A stretch of DNA of 64,000 bases from Candidatus Aminicenantes bacterium UBA1061. Its GTDB lineage: Bacteria; Acidobacteriota; Aminicenantia; Aminicenantales; Saccharicenantaceae. Position numbers and translations under genes: made by a program. The notes beneath the pieces were generated by a model that saw only the letters and a list, made by a program, of their open reading frames with translations, searched no databases and was not told where the DNA came from. The DNA is taken from positions 14,114-78,113 of the forward strand of contig DCDG01000043.1 of the NCBI GenBank assembly GCA_002316315.1. The letters are read 5' to 3'. How positions within the stretch are numbered: the first letter of the stretch is position 1; each line of letters starts with the position of its first letter. Of this stretch, positions 43,655 through 50,921 are shown one piece after another.

Positions 43655-44992
43655 TTATCGCCCCTGGTTCTGTTTTCCTTTTTTCCTGAGTTTGCTCAGC
43701 TCTTTCCGCCTTCTAACCCAGCTTTTCTTTTCGACCTGACGCGCCCGGGCAATAGCCAGCGACTCTGGTGAGACATTATCAGTAATGGTTGAGCCAGCCG
43801 CGACATAGGCTCCGCGGCCTATTCTGACTGGGGCTACCAGCTCCGTACCGGAGCCAACAAACACCTCCCGGCCAATTGTGGTCTTATTCTTCTTCTCGCC
43901 ATCATAATTGCAAGTTATCGTTCCAGCCCCGATATTTACCTTGGCCCCAACCAGAGCATCGCCCAGATAACTCAGATGCATGGCTTTTGACTCCTGGCCA
44001 AAAACCGTTTTTTTCATTTCCACAAAGTTGCCTACCCGGCTGCCTGCCTTTAATCTGGTTTCCGGCCGCAGGCGAGAAAAAGGCCCGACCTGGGCAGCCT
44101 TTTCAATCCGACAGCCTTCTATGACTGTCGAACTAAAAACTTTTACCTCGTCGCTGATCCGGCTGTCAATAATATGGCAATATGGGTAGATGAAGCAATT
44201 CTTGCCCACCCTGGTCCTGCCTTCAATTACAACCCAGGGGTAGATGATACTCCCCCGGCCAATTTGAACCTCCGGATCAATCCAGGTTTCATCGGGCGAT
44301 AAAAAAATCGCTCCCTTCTCTTCGAGCTCAGCCACCTTTAATCTGTTCAGAATTGAGGCTGCCCGGCTCCAGTCTGCCGATCCCATTATGATCATAAAAT
44401 TCTTTTTTTGCTTGTCACCAACCCAGTCAAAACCCAGGCTATCATAATCAGGCTTCAAATAATCAGTCAGCCCCACCACATCAAGTTCGCCTGAGGGCTT
44501 AAAACCTCTCTCCAGCGGGAACTGCCCCGCTTTTTCATTAAGATCAATCACCGCCAGCCCTGGATAAACAAAACAATCCTCGCCAGACCGGACATTTTCA
44601 GTCTTCTGTTTTCCAGCCAAAAAAGTCAGACGGTATCCATTGTCCCGGTGAGTTTTCACAGCTTTTAATAGAATTTCCTGATTAACCGGGAAAAACTCAG
44701 TAGATAAAAGAAGAGCGTCTCCTTCCCTTCCCAGCCTGGAAGAATATCTAGATAGCAGGTCTTCTGCCGGAGCTTCTTCTGGCTGAACAAAAAACAGGCG
44801 ATCGGTTTTTTTGTTAGGGAGATAGCGCTGAGGCGGTCTGGAGATAATCATTACCTTGTCTGGCTTGAGGCCCAGACAAACCTTTATCATATGATTCAGT
44901 CTGGCTTCAGGCGAGAGGAGTAAAGGCAGTTGCCTCTCCTCTTCCCGTTCAGCTCTCAATTGACTGATAATTATCTGGAGCTTATTTTTCAT
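43655..44992 (-). CDS. glmU: GlmU homologue with degenerate nucleotidyltransferase half
   Basis: 445 residues, near the usual 455. The C-terminal left-handed beta-helix (about 228-425) is well conserved: NFVEMKK, HLSYLGD with catalytic His339, NIGAGTITCNYDG and KNKTTIG, which bind acetyl-CoA and glucosamine-1-phosphate in GlmU. The N-terminal half should begin with the uridylyltransferase signature LAAGxGTRM near residue 10-20, but starts KLQIIISQLRAEREEERQLPLLLSPEARL instead, so no nucleotide-binding loop is present. Predicted: an acetyltransferase, with UDP-GlcNAc formation done by another protein. The start overlaps the TPR gene stop by 4 bases (ATGA), so the two are coupled. Convergent with the PI-phosphate-synthase-like gene, 6 bases between stops. 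Confidence 0.85.
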   Translation of the reverse strand: MKNKLQIIISQLRAEREEERQLPLLLSPEARLNHMIKVCLGLKPDKVMIISRPPQRYLPNKKTDRLFFVQPEEAPAEDLLSRYSSRLGREGDALLLSTEFFPVNQEILLKAVKTHRDNGYRLTFLAGKQKTENVRSGEDCFVYPGLAVIDLNEKAGQFPLERGFKPSGELDVVGLTDYLKPDYDSLGFDWVGDKQKKNFMIIMGSADWSRAASILNRLKVAELEEKGAIFLSPDETWIDPEVQIGRGSIIYPWVVIEGRTRVGKNCFIYPYCHIIDSRISDEVKVFSSTVIEGCRIEKAAQVGPFSRLRPETRLKAGSRVGNFVEMKKTVFGQESKAMHLSYLGDALVGAKVNIGAGTITCNYDGEKKNKTTIGREVFVGSGTELVAPVRIGRGAYVAAGSTITDNVSPESLAIARARQVEKKSWVRRRKELSKLRKKGKQNQGR

Positions 44993-45492
44993 AAAAGCTT
45001 AACCAGGACTTTAAATCTTTTATCTTCCCACAAAGGTTCAAAGTCCGTTTCGTTCTGGGCCAGAATGGCCAGAGCTTTATCTTTCTGAATAGCTTTTTTT
45101 AAGGCTTCCAGGCTATCATCGAGGCGACTACCCTGGACATAAGCGATGGCCATCAGATAATAAATTCTGGCTTCCTCCTTTTTAAAGTCGAGAGCTTTTT
45201 CCAGAAGTTTTAGAGCACCTTCATAGTCTCTCTGGTTAATTTTCATCTGAGCATAAAAGAGATAATCTTCAACCGTCTTAAGATTAACTGATTCTTTTTT
45301 CTGACCCTTCTGGCAGATGGTAAGATAGACACGTGCCCGGTCAACCAGTTCGTGCTCGTCTGGAAATTTTTCTATCAAACTCCCGAAAGAAGAGGCTGCT
45401 TTCTCGTAGTCCCGGCGGCGGAAATCTTTTATCCCCTGACTATAAAGATTGAGGGCTTTCTGGTAATCATCCTTTTTCTTGAGTTCGCTCAC
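44989..45492 (-). CDS. TPR-repeat protein
   Basis: 167 residues with about three tetratricopeptide repeats (YSQGIKDFRRRDYEKAASSFGSLIEKFP at the N-terminus; YALMK-like pair in the middle ending DYEGALKLLEKALDF; RLDDSLEALKKAIQKD near the end). No signal peptide; a cytoplasmic scaffold or adaptor is likely. The C-terminus (DFEPLWEDKRFKVLVKLL) is a pattern seen in bacterial TPR proteins. It starts at GTG 45492 with AGGAG upstream and overlaps the glmU start by 4 bases, forming a two-gene unit. A specific partner cannot be named. Confidence 0.82.
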   Translation of the reverse strand: MSELKKKDDYQKALNLYSQGIKDFRRRDYEKAASSFGSLIEKFPDEHELVDRARVYLTICQKGQKKESVNLKTVEDYLFYAQMKINQRDYEGALKLLEKALDFKKEEARIYYLMAIAYVQGSRLDDSLEALKKAIQKDKALAILAQNETDFEPLWEDKRFKVLVKLL

Positions 45493-45681
45493 CTTGTTCT
45501 CCTGACCATCGAAGGTTAAATCTGTGCTATTTTACAACAAGAGGGGGTAGTTTGACAAGTTTCGTCACTGAGCATTAATTTAACCAGCAAAAAAGTCTTT
45601 TAATCCATCCGCCAGGTCTGGCTAGGCCCGCCCTATAAAATCAAATAATATGGGCGGCAGACTACCATTCAGATTTTTTTG

Positions 45682-45690
45682 TGTTAGAAT
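45682..45690 (+). promoter_or_regulatory. Extended -10 promoter element for larB, probably leaderless
   Basis: TGTTAGAAT gives an extended -10 (TGn plus TAGAAT). The GTG start at 45697 follows after 6 bases and has no Shine-Dalgarno. No -35 consensus is visible. Confidence 0.45.
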
Positions 45691-45696
45691 GAAAAA

Positions 45697-46443
45697 GTGA
45701 AAGCAATTCTGGCTGAAATCTTAGAGAATCTTTATAAGCAAAAAATAACTCCAGAGAAAGCTCTTCAGAAACTAAAAGATTTTCCCTATGAAGATCTGAA
45801 ATTTGCCAAAATTGACCACGCCCGAGAACTGAGAAGAGGTTCACCTGAAATCATACTTGGCCAGGGGAAAACGGCCGATCAGATTGTACAGATTGGCAAA
45901 TCCATTCTTAATAAGCAAAGCAACCTGCTTATTACCAGGCTTTCACCTGAAGTTTATAAAAGCCTGAAAAATCGCTTGCCCGCTGGAAAATATCACGAGG
46001 CGGCTCGATGTTTGACTGTAATTAAGAAGCAGCCAGTGCCCGGCACAGGCCAGGTGGCCATCTTGACTGCCGGGACATCTGATATTCCTGTGGCTGAGGA
46101 AGCAGCCATCACCTGTCATTTTTTTGGCAATGAGGTCAGCAAAATTTATGATGTGGGAGTAGCTGGCCTGCACCGCCTTTTAAGCTATTATGAGCAGCTC
46201 CGGCAGGCCAGAATAATTATTGTCGTCGCCGGTATGGAAGGGGCCCTACCCAGTGTCGTAGCCGGATTAGTAGATTCTCCAGTTGTAGCTGTTCCGACCA
46301 GCACAGGTTATGGAGCCAGTTTTCATGGCGTGTCCGCTCTTCTGGCCATGCTCAATTCTTGTCCGGGAGGGGTGGCGGTCGTAAATATTGACAATGGCTT
46401 TGGCGCTGGTTACCTGGCCAGCCTGATCAACCACTTAGAATGA
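45697..46443 (+). CDS. larB: LarB, pyridinium-3,5-biscarboxylic acid mononucleotide synthase
   Basis: 248 residues. The N-terminal half has the family's KLKDFPYEDLKFAKIDHARELRRG block; the C-terminal half is AIR-carboxylase (PurE)-like: VAILTAGTSDIPVAEEAA, VAGMEGALPSVVAGLV, PTSTGYGASFHG and LNSCPGGVAVVNIDNGFGAG. Cys222 lines up with the cysteine that forms the covalent intermediate in characterised LarB (recalled as Cys221). It carboxylates and hydrolyses NaAD in the first step of the nickel-pincer cofactor used by LarA. It stands apart from larA by 11 kb and is followed 98 bases later by dnaG. The GTG start has an extended -10 box just upstream and no ribosome site. Confidence 0.93.
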   Translation: MKAILAEILENLYKQKITPEKALQKLKDFPYEDLKFAKIDHARELRRGSPEIILGQGKTADQIVQIGKSILNKQSNLLITRLSPEVYKSLKNRLPAGKYHEAARCLTVIKKQPVPGTGQVAILTAGTSDIPVAEEAAITCHFFGNEVSKIYDVGVAGLHRLLSYYEQLRQARIIIVVAGMEGALPSVVAGLVDSPVVAVPTSTGYGASFHGVSALLAMLNSCPGGVAVVNIDNGFGAGYLASLINHLE

Positions 46444-46481
46444 AACTTATAGAAAACAATAGTTTATCTGAGGCCCGGTTC

Positions 46482-46510
46482 TTGACAACCAGCCTTCTCG
46501 AAACTATCTT
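46482..46510 (+). promoter_or_regulatory. Sigma-70 promoter of dnaG
   Basis: Perfect TTGACA (46482-46487), 17 bases, TATCTT (46505-46510). Leader of about 24 bases to the ATG at 46541. No good Shine-Dalgarno is seen near that ATG. Confidence 0.65.
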
Positions 46511-46540
46511 ATATAGAAAAGGCAGACCATTTTTCGGCTG

Positions 46541-48268
46541 ATGGAAATAACCGAAAAGATAAAACAGGTGGCTTCTATAATCGAGATAGCCTCTCAATAT
46601 ACCACTCTAAAAAAAAGAGGAAAAAAATGGGTTGGGTTATGCCCCTTTCACTCCGAAAAAACTCCTTCCTTTACGGTTGACGAAGAGAAGCAATTGTTTC
46701 ATTGTTTTGGCTGCGGATCTGGGGGGGATCTCTTTTCACTCGTCATGGAAAAAGAAAACCTGACTTTCCCTGAAACCGTCCGATTCCTGGCTGAAAAATA
46801 TCATATTCCGTGGCAGAATAGCCACCAGACCTCAGGACAGGCTCGCCTGGAAGAAAAAATTTTTGAAATCAACGAGAAAGCCCTGGCTTATTTCAGGCAC
46901 AATCTATTTAAAACACCCGAAGGCCAGAAAGCCTTTGACTATCTTAAAAGCCGGCAGTTTTCAGAAGAGACGATCAAAAAACTAAGATTAGGCTATGCTC
47001 TTAATTCCTGGGATTCCCTTTATGATGTCTTCAAGACCAGCTATAGTCCCCAGGACCTGGAAAAAGCTGGATTGATTATCCGGGGTCAAACAGCCGGCGA
47101 ATTTCGTGACCGTTTCCGAGGGCGGATCATTTTTCCAATTTTTACTCTGACCGGCCGGGTGGTGGCTTTTGGAGGCAGAACTATCTTTGATGCTCAACCC
47201 AAATACTTAAACTCACCCGAAACTCAAACTTTCATTAAGGGCAGCCTGCTTTATGGTCTTAATTTTACCAAAGAAGAAATCAGAAAGGCAGGAGAGCTGA
47301 TTCTAATCGAAGGTTATGCCGATTTTGCCTCGCTCTATCAGGCCGGTATTCAGAATATCGCAGCTTCGATGGGCACCAGTCTTACCCCCCAGCAGATATC
47401 TCAGGCTAGACGCTACGCTTCAAGCATTATTATTAATTATGATGGTGATGAAGCTGGGATTAAGGCGGCCTTGCGGGCGGTGCCGCTCTGCCTCGAACAT
47501 AGCCTGAAGACGAGGGTTCTGCTTTTGCCAGAAAACCTTGATCCGGATGGGTATTTAAGAAAATATGGTCCGGATAGATACCGGCAGCTGATTAAAAAAA
47601 GCTATGATGGCTTCCGTTTTTTGCTTTATCATTACACCAGAAATGTTGACCTCAATGTAGCTGAAGAAAAAAGCCGGGTAGCCAGAATGATTATGGACGA
47701 AATAAAGCGCCTGCCTGATGCCCTTGTTCAGAACGAATATCTTCATCAGACGGCTGATTTTCTCAAAATTGAAGAGAATCTGCTCAGAAAAATAATCGAG
47801 ACTGGTTCTAGAACGACTCAGCCGAAAGCCAGCTGGCAAGAGGAAGAATTATTCTGCCCGGCAGAAAAGCGCCTGCTGCAGCTTCTGTTCAATCAGCCAG
47901 AATTGATGCTACCGTTGGCCAATGAATTCGACCCTGAATGCTTTGAGGGTCTGCCCAGTGAAGCTGTTTTCCGTTGTCTCCAGGAATGTATTAAAAAAGG
48001 CCGGGCCTGGGATTTCAGCCAGCTTCAGGAGTTAATTAAACCAGGTTTGCTCAGTCATGTGGCCAGAACCCTGCAGGAAGAAGCGCCGGCCGGTTCTCTG
48101 GGTGAAGCGCTGGATTGTCTTAATACCCTGAAGAAAGTCAGCCTGCAGAAAAAACTTAAGGAAGTCCAGAAAGAAATCACTCTGAGTGAAAAGAAAGGAG
48201 ATAAAGAAAAACTGACCGCTCTGCTTTACCAGAAACATGAAATTACCAGACAAATATTAACTCTATGA
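46541..48268 (+). CDS. dnaG: DNA primase
   Basis: 575 residues, usual length. Zinc ligands Cys34, His37, Cys55 and Cys58 (CPFHSEKTPSF ... FHCFGCGSGGD). The catalytic core follows, with the RFRGRIIFPI block and the TOPRIM motif LILIEGYADFASLYQAG (catalytic Glu) and YDGDEAG (metal Asp pair). The C-terminal 140 residues are the helicase-binding region (CPAEKRLLQLLFNQPE). It makes RNA primers for Okazaki fragments. It is the first gene of a dnaG-rpoD pair, a reduced form of the classical macromolecular synthesis operon, without rpsU. Its promoter is 30 bases upstream. Confidence 0.96.
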   Translation: MEITEKIKQVASIIEIASQYTTLKKRGKKWVGLCPFHSEKTPSFTVDEEKQLFHCFGCGSGGDLFSLVMEKENLTFPETVRFLAEKYHIPWQNSHQTSGQARLEEKIFEINEKALAYFRHNLFKTPEGQKAFDYLKSRQFSEETIKKLRLGYALNSWDSLYDVFKTSYSPQDLEKAGLIIRGQTAGEFRDRFRGRIIFPIFTLTGRVVAFGGRTIFDAQPKYLNSPETQTFIKGSLLYGLNFTKEEIRKAGELILIEGYADFASLYQAGIQNIAASMGTSLTPQQISQARRYASSIIINYDGDEAGIKAALRAVPLCLEHSLKTRVLLLPENLDPDGYLRKYGPDRYRQLIKKSYDGFRFLLYHYTRNVDLNVAEEKSRVARMIMDEIKRLPDALVQNEYLHQTADFLKIEENLLRKIIETGSRTTQPKASWQEEELFCPAEKRLLQLLFNQPELMLPLANEFDPECFEGLPSEAVFRCLQECIKKGRAWDFSQLQELIKPGLLSHVARTLQEEAPAGSLGEALDCLNTLKKVSLQKKLKEVQKEITLSEKKGDKEKLTALLYQKHEITRQILTL

Positions 48269-48328
48269 CCAGATTAAATCTAAATATAAAAAAACAACTG
48301 CCAGCAGGCACCAGGAGGAGGTTTCAAG

Positions 48329-50011
48329 GTGGCATCTGATGAAAAATATCAGAAAGAAGAAATCGTTCAATTAATTTCCAAGGGGAAGAGGCAAGGTTTC
48401 TTATCGTGGGAGGAGATTGATCAGACTTTTGCTGAAGAGGTCGGCCCAGAAGATGATTTTGATAACTTTTTATCATCAATGGATAGTTACGGGATCAAGA
48501 TTCTCGACTCTCAGCAAAGAGAAATTCTGGCCTTTTCTCGCAAAAAAACTGCGGCCTGCCTTCATGGCCTGGAAAGGACAACCGACCCGGTAAAACTATA
48601 TCTGCGCGAAATGGGCAATATTCCCCTGCTGACCAGAGAGGGAGAAATTTCCATTGCCCGGGAGATAGAGCGGGGCGAAAAGGCTATCATTAAAACTCTG
48701 TCCAAAACGAGACTGGTTCTTAATTATCTGATAGAAATTGAACAAAGAATAGCCGATTATCCTCAAATCATTCAGAAATATTTTGACTTCAATGATGAAG
48801 AACTGGCGGACAATAAGCTGGCTGAAAAGCAGAAAGAACTTATTGATAAAATAAAAGTCATCAAGGATCTCAGCCAGAAAGTGGATAGCCTGCCGAATAA
48901 CAAAAAATATAATTTTGCCCGCAGCCGGCTTATTATCAGGTTAAGCCAGTTGATCAGAGAACTTAATCTTCAGCCGAGCCTTAGAGAAGTGGTGATTGAG
49001 CAGCTTAAAGACCGGTTAAGAGAAATGAATGAACTCGAATACAGACGGGAACAGCTCAAAAATTCCCTGCCACGTAAAAAGGGGACACTGTCCGGACAGT
49101 TCAAGGGAAAAAGCAAGGAAGCCAAAAAAACTGGAATTAAATTAGACCGGAGCCGGAAAGCAACAGAAAACGAGATCAAAAAAATAAACCTGGAAATAAA
49201 AAAACTGGAAAAAGAAGTCGGCCTTGATTCACCTTCCTTGAAGAAAGCTGTCAGGACAATTACCATGGGCAAAAGTACCAGTGAGCAGGCCAAAAAACAG
49301 CTGGTCGAAGCCAATTTAAGGCTGGTTGTATCAATAGCTAAAAAATACAGTAACCGAGGCCTGCAATTTCTGGATTTAATTCAAGAAGGCAATATGGGCC
49401 TGATGAAAGCTGTGGATAAGTTTGAGTATCGCCGCGGTTATAAATTTTCCACCTATGCCACCTGGTGGATCAGACAGGCCATTACCCGGGCCATCGCCGA
49501 CCAGGCCAGAACGATCAGAATCCCAGTCCATATGATTGAAACCATTAACAAACTGGTCAGGGTCAGCAGGCAGTTGGTGCAGGAGCTTGGCCGCGAACCA
49601 ACCTGTGAGGAAATCGCAAAAAAAATGGATATGCCGGTCAGTAAGGTCAGAAAAATCATCAAAATCGCTCAGGAGCCTATTTCTCTCGAAACGCCTATCG
49701 GCGAAGAAGAAGACAGCCACCTGGGTGATTTCATTGAAGACAAAATCCTGCCCTCTCCGCCAGAGGCGGTCATACACCAGAGCCTCCGTGAACACATTGA
49801 GGAAGCGCTGAAGACATTGACCGACCGAGAAGGGCGGGTGCTGAAAATGCGTTTCGGCCTGGGTGACGGCAATGAGCATACACTGGAGGAAGTCGGGCAA
49901 CAATTTAAAGTCACCAGAGAGCGCATCAGGCAAATTGAAGCCAAAGCCCTGAGAAAACTGAAACACCCGACCCGCAGCCGGAAACTCAAATCCTTTACCA
50001 ACAGTTTCTGA
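48329..50011 (+). CDS. rpoD: Primary sigma factor, sigma-70
   Basis: 560 residues. A short region 1.1-like N-terminus is followed by region 1.2 (DPVKLYLREMGNIPLLTREGE), then regions 2 (ANLRLVVSIAKKYSNRGLQFLDLIQEGN, RRGYKFSTYATWWIRQAITRAI), 3 (RTIRIPVHMIE) and 4 (TLEEVGQQFKVTRERIRQIE). Between 1.2 and 2 is a lysine-rich linker (about 200-310) with KKGTLSGQFKGKSKE, encoded over a 14-base DNA palindrome. It starts at GTG 48329 with AGGAGGAGG upstream. It lies 60 bases after dnaG. It is the housekeeping sigma expected to read the TTGACA/TATAAT promoters found here. Confidence 0.97.
   Translation: MASDEKYQKEEIVQLISKGKRQGFLSWEEIDQTFAEEVGPEDDFDNFLSSMDSYGIKILDSQQREILAFSRKKTAACLHGLERTTDPVKLYLREMGNIPLLTREGEISIAREIERGEKAIIKTLSKTRLVLNYLIEIEQRIADYPQIIQKYFDFNDEELADNKLAEKQKELIDKIKVIKDLSQKVDSLPNNKKYNFARSRLIIRLSQLIRELNLQPSLREVVIEQLKDRLREMNELEYRREQLKNSLPRKKGTLSGQFKGKSKEAKKTGIKLDRSRKATENEIKKINLEIKKLEKEVGLDSPSLKKAVRTITMGKSTSEQAKKQLVEANLRLVVSIAKKYSNRGLQFLDLIQEGNMGLMKAVDKFEYRRGYKFSTYATWWIRQAITRAIADQARTIRIPVHMIETINKLVRVSRQLVQELGREPTCEEIAKKMDMPVSKVRKIIKIAQEPISLETPIGEEEDSHLGDFIEDKILPSPPEAVIHQSLREHIEEALKTLTDREGRVLKMRFGLGDGNEHTLEEVGQQFKVTRERIRQIEAKALRKLKHPTRSRKLKSFTNSF
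49087..49100. repeat. 14-base perfect palindrome inside rpoD
   Basis: ACTGTCCGGACAGT, within GGGGACACTGTCCGGACAGTTC. It resembles the complement of GGAACTGTCCCC at 7452-7463, a REP-like string. It codes for part of the linker in sigma-70. Confidence 0.5.
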
Positions 50012-50023
50012 AATGAAGGTGAA

Positions 50024-50052
50024 TTGACTAACTGCATATTATCTGATATAAA
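50024..50052 (+). promoter_or_regulatory. Sigma-70 promoter for the tRNA gene
   Basis: TTGACT (50024-50029), 17 bases, TATAAA (50047-50052), 9 bases ahead of the mature tRNA 5' end at 50062. Confidence 0.75.
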
Positions 50053-50061
50053 AAGGCACAT

Positions 50062-50133
50062 GGGCCTATAGCTCAGCGGCAGAGCTACCGGCTCATAACC
50101 GGCAGGTCCCAGGTTCGAATCCTGGTAGGCCCA
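50062..50133 (+). tRNA. tRNA with CAU anticodon (Met elongator or Ile2)
   Basis: A full cloverleaf reads off: acceptor stem GGGCCTA with TAGGCCC, D arm GCTC/GAGC, anticodon stem CCGG/CCGG with loop CTCATAA (anticodon CAT, 50094-50096), T stem CCAGG/CCTGG with loop TTCGAAT. The 3' CCA is not encoded; the sequence continues ATTTT. The paired G1-C72 argues against initiator tRNA. Whether it reads AUG or, after lysidine modification, AUA cannot be told from this sequence. Confidence 0.95.
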
Positions 50134-50165
50134 TTTTAAAACCAACAGGTAGTTCGAGAGGTAAA

Positions 50166-50921
50166 GTGGACGGTGAAGATGTTGATTTTGAAAAGCTGAT
50201 CCGGCTACAAGAGCTGGACGTATCCTTAAAGCAGGTAACGGCTGAGCTATCTGACATTCCCGGCCTGATAGCCGGGATCGAAAAAAAAATCCAGGCAGGC
50301 TCTGATTATGTTCTGGCTGCCCAGGACCGACTGAGCAAAAATCAAAAAAGACGGCGTGAGCTCGAGGCCCAGGTTAAGGATTCGAGGGCCCAGCTGTCCA
50401 GGCTCAAGCATCAATTAAATGAAGTCAAAACCAATAAGGAATATACTTCGTTTTTGAAGGAAATTCAGGAAACGCAGAACAAAATAGATGTTTTAGAAGA
50501 AGAAATAATCAAAGAGCTACTGGTAGCCGATGAGATTGAGGAAGAAATAAGAACCGCTTTACGCCAGCAAAAGGAAGAATCCGAGCATTTAAGGCAGGAA
50601 ATTGAAGCTTTAAATCAGCGCAAAAAACTCCTTGATGATCAAAAAGAGGCCCTAAATAAACAGAGGAATAAGTTACTTGCCGCTATTCCGAAAGTTCAGC
50701 TGCAGCAATATTTGAGCATTGCCCGAAAAAGAAGCGGAATAGCTCTTTCCAGGGTAGTTGATGAATTTTGCTCAATGTGCCAGATGAGAATTCGCCCTCA
50801 GATGCTTAATGAAATAAAAGACAGGTCAAAAATTTACCTCTGTGAAAGTTGTGGACGGATTCTTTATTTCGAACCGCCAGGTGAAGAATCAGAGCAGGAA
50901 CCGGAAGGTTCCTCCCGGTAA
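50166..50921 (+). CDS. Coiled-coil C4 zinc-ribbon protein (CdsZ/zf-RING_7 family)
   Basis: 251 residues. The first 170 form a long antiparallel coiled coil (RLQELDVSLKQVTAELSDI onward). The C-terminus holds a C4 zinc ribbon: CSMC and CESC separated by about 25 residues. Such proteins interact with translation or RNA; the exact function is unsettled. It starts at GTG 50166 with GAGAGG upstream, 32 bases after the tRNA, and probably shares transcription with it. Its last 58 bases overlap, tail to tail, the end of the acyl-CoA ligase gene on the other strand, including both C-terminal tails, which are Glu/Ser/Gly-rich and probably disordered. Confidence 0.88.
   Translation: MDGEDVDFEKLIRLQELDVSLKQVTAELSDIPGLIAGIEKKIQAGSDYVLAAQDRLSKNQKRRRELEAQVKDSRAQLSRLKHQLNEVKTNKEYTSFLKEIQETQNKIDVLEEEIIKELLVADEIEEEIRTALRQQKEESEHLRQEIEALNQRKKLLDDQKEALNKQRNKLLAAIPKVQLQQYLSIARKRSGIALSRVVDEFCSMCQMRIRPQMLNEIKDRSKIYLCESCGRILYFEPPGEESEQEPEGSSR

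Noticed and set aside
49669..50145. Minus-strand frame of 158 codons across the end of rpoD and the tRNA
   Set aside because: Its N-terminus is the well-known false peptide obtained by translating the antisense of a tRNA (DSNLGPAGYEPVALPLSYRP). The rest is antisense to rpoD.
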